Source of the DNA: Microcaldota archaeon
GTDB taxonomy: Archaea > Micrarchaeota > Micrarchaeia > Micrarchaeales > CABMGC01
Reading direction: 5' to 3'
NCBI GenBank assembly: GCA_030040595.1
Contig: JASHTL010000029.1
Span: 1-40,907, forward strand
Length of the DNA: 40,907 bases
Position 1 is the stretch's first letter, and each line of letters begins with the position of its first letter. Below the pieces are notes generated by a model. That model saw nothing but the letters and a program-made list of their open reading frames with translations, had not been told where the DNA came from and did no database searches. A program made the translations under genes and the position numbers. Below are positions 40,292 through 40,907 of this stretch, one piece after another.

Positions 40292-40618
40292 ATGCCGGGC
40301 GATGTCACTGATAATAAAATAGTGCCTGATCAGCAGACTAATGCAACCCAAGGTGATGCGGCTGTCAATTCGGATCAGGGCAAGATGAGCCTGTGGGATT
40401 CCATATGGGCAGATAGGGGTAGTGAGCCGCCAATATACTTTTACATTTTTAGTCTGCTTATGGGATTAATTTCTCCGTTTTTGGTTTTAATATTATACGA
40501 AATGTTGGTACACAGAAAAATGCAGAAAAAAGATTACAACAAAGTCTTGATTATAGCCTTTGCCCTGCCTGCAATCTTTGCCGTATTACTGGTCTTGTTC
40601 TTGTATTTTGTTCTGTAG
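40292..40618 (+). CDS. small two-helix membrane protein
   Basis: A 108-residue protein with a polar N-terminal third (residues 1-45, rich in Asp, Gln and Asn, no cysteine), then two membrane helices at about 48-69 and 84-107 with a short basic loop (HRKMQKKDYNK) between them. The loop's positive charge suggests both termini face outward. No family recognised. A TATA box at leaderless spacing supports expression. Confidence 0.7.
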   Translation: MPGDVTDNKIVPDQQTNATQGDAAVNSDQGKMSLWDSIWADRGSEPPIYFYIFSLLMGLISPFLVLILYEMLVHRKMQKKDYNKVLIIAFALPAIFAVLLVLFLYFVL

Positions 40619-40733
40619 TTCCTTTTAGGAGTATGTTTGTATCTTTTTATAAAAGACTATTTGATTCTACAGTCTCATCAGTTACAATAGTTGTAGGATC
40701 TCTTTATGATGTAATAATTTGCCTTTATTCGGG

Positions 40734-40907
40734 TTATTGTAGCTGTGGTAGCTTGACCCCATAAACTTCACACTCCCTCTTTAGATCCTCGTCGAAAGTC
40801 AACAGCGGCAGATCTCTTTTCTTTGCGAATGACAGTATGAGTTTATCATTGAATCGTCTGAATGTTGTGTGCTTTTCATTCATTATTATATCCTTCGCTT
40901 GCATTAT
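40734..40907 (-). CDS. PIN-domain protein, C-terminal part cut by window edge
   Basis: The minus strand holds an open frame that runs off the right end of the window and stops at 40734-40736; 57 residues are visible. FNDKLILSFAKKRDLPLLTF followed by DEDLKRECEVYGV is the usual end of a VapC-type PIN domain: an Asp in the D-x-x-I-x-x-x-A helix and the T-x-D catalytic motif. The N-terminal catalytic Asp and any antitoxin gene lie outside. It would be a second VapC-like nuclease in this region. Confidence 0.75.
   Translation of the reverse strand: MMQAKDIIMNEKHTTFRRFNDKLILSFAKKRDLPLLTFDEDLKRECEVYGVKLPQLQ

Noticed and set aside
1..40907. CRISPR arrays, insertion sequences or integrases
   Set aside because: No regularly spaced direct repeats, transposase or recombinase frames are visible; the glycan island has no mobility gene in this window.

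Overview
The window is chromosomal DNA from an archaeon. It carries an archaeal RpoN (Rpb10), uS2, an MCM helicase, a GTP-dependent dephospho-CoA kinase (DUF359), a presenilin-type membrane protease, a class III signal-peptide pilin-like protein and AbrB/PIN toxin-antitoxin genes. Several genes have a TATA box placed so that transcription would begin at or close to the start codon. A tRNA with a bulge-helix-bulge intron in its T-loop, together with the AQAAMDF-type pilin signal, suggests a DPANN lineage such as Micrarchaeota (ARMAN-like). That placement is inference; no marker was aligned.

Layout. 1-2.5 kb: information-processing genes (rpoN, an intron-containing tRNA, uS2) mixed with two orphan genes and a pilin-like protein. 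2.5-4.4 kb: presenilin homologue and a VapBC pair. 4.4-8.1 kb: divergent mcm and metG. 8.1-12.4 kb: poorly known genes, including a DUF929 thioredoxin-like protein next to a membrane protein with a CxC motif, and dephospho-CoA kinase. 12.5-16.8 kb: an inositol-phosphatase-fold protein that has lost metal ligands, a family 2 glycosyltransferase, a RelE/ribbon-helix-helix pair, a HIT-like protein, a decayed copy of the phosphatase-fold gene, and a frameshifted methyltransferase. This stretch looks like a worn boundary.

16.8-34 kb is a surface-glycan island: two epimerases, a radical SAM protein, a second family 2 and three GT4 glycosyltransferases, a sugar nucleotidyltransferase, a Gfo/Idh/MocA oxidoreductase, a short-chain dehydrogenase, an unusual UDP-glucose-dehydrogenase-like protein, transaldolase, two HddA-like GHMP kinases, a GmhA-like SIS protein, a flippase and a small HAD phosphatase. 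Read together, transaldolase, GmhA-like isomerase, HddA-like kinase, HAD phosphatase and HddC-like nucleotidyltransferase form a candidate nucleotide-activated heptose pathway, the route used by bacteria for capsule, LPS and S-layer glycans. The two halves of this system diverge from one intergenic region, where a perfect 8-bp inverted repeat sits almost exactly midway between two TATA boxes. This is the most interesting system in the window.

34-40.9 kb: aldehyde dehydrogenase, a spermidine-synthase-like protein, a multi-HTH protein whose C-terminal half resembles mTERF repeats, three transport or membrane proteins, a small two-TM protein, and the C-terminal end of a PIN-domain gene cut by the window edge.
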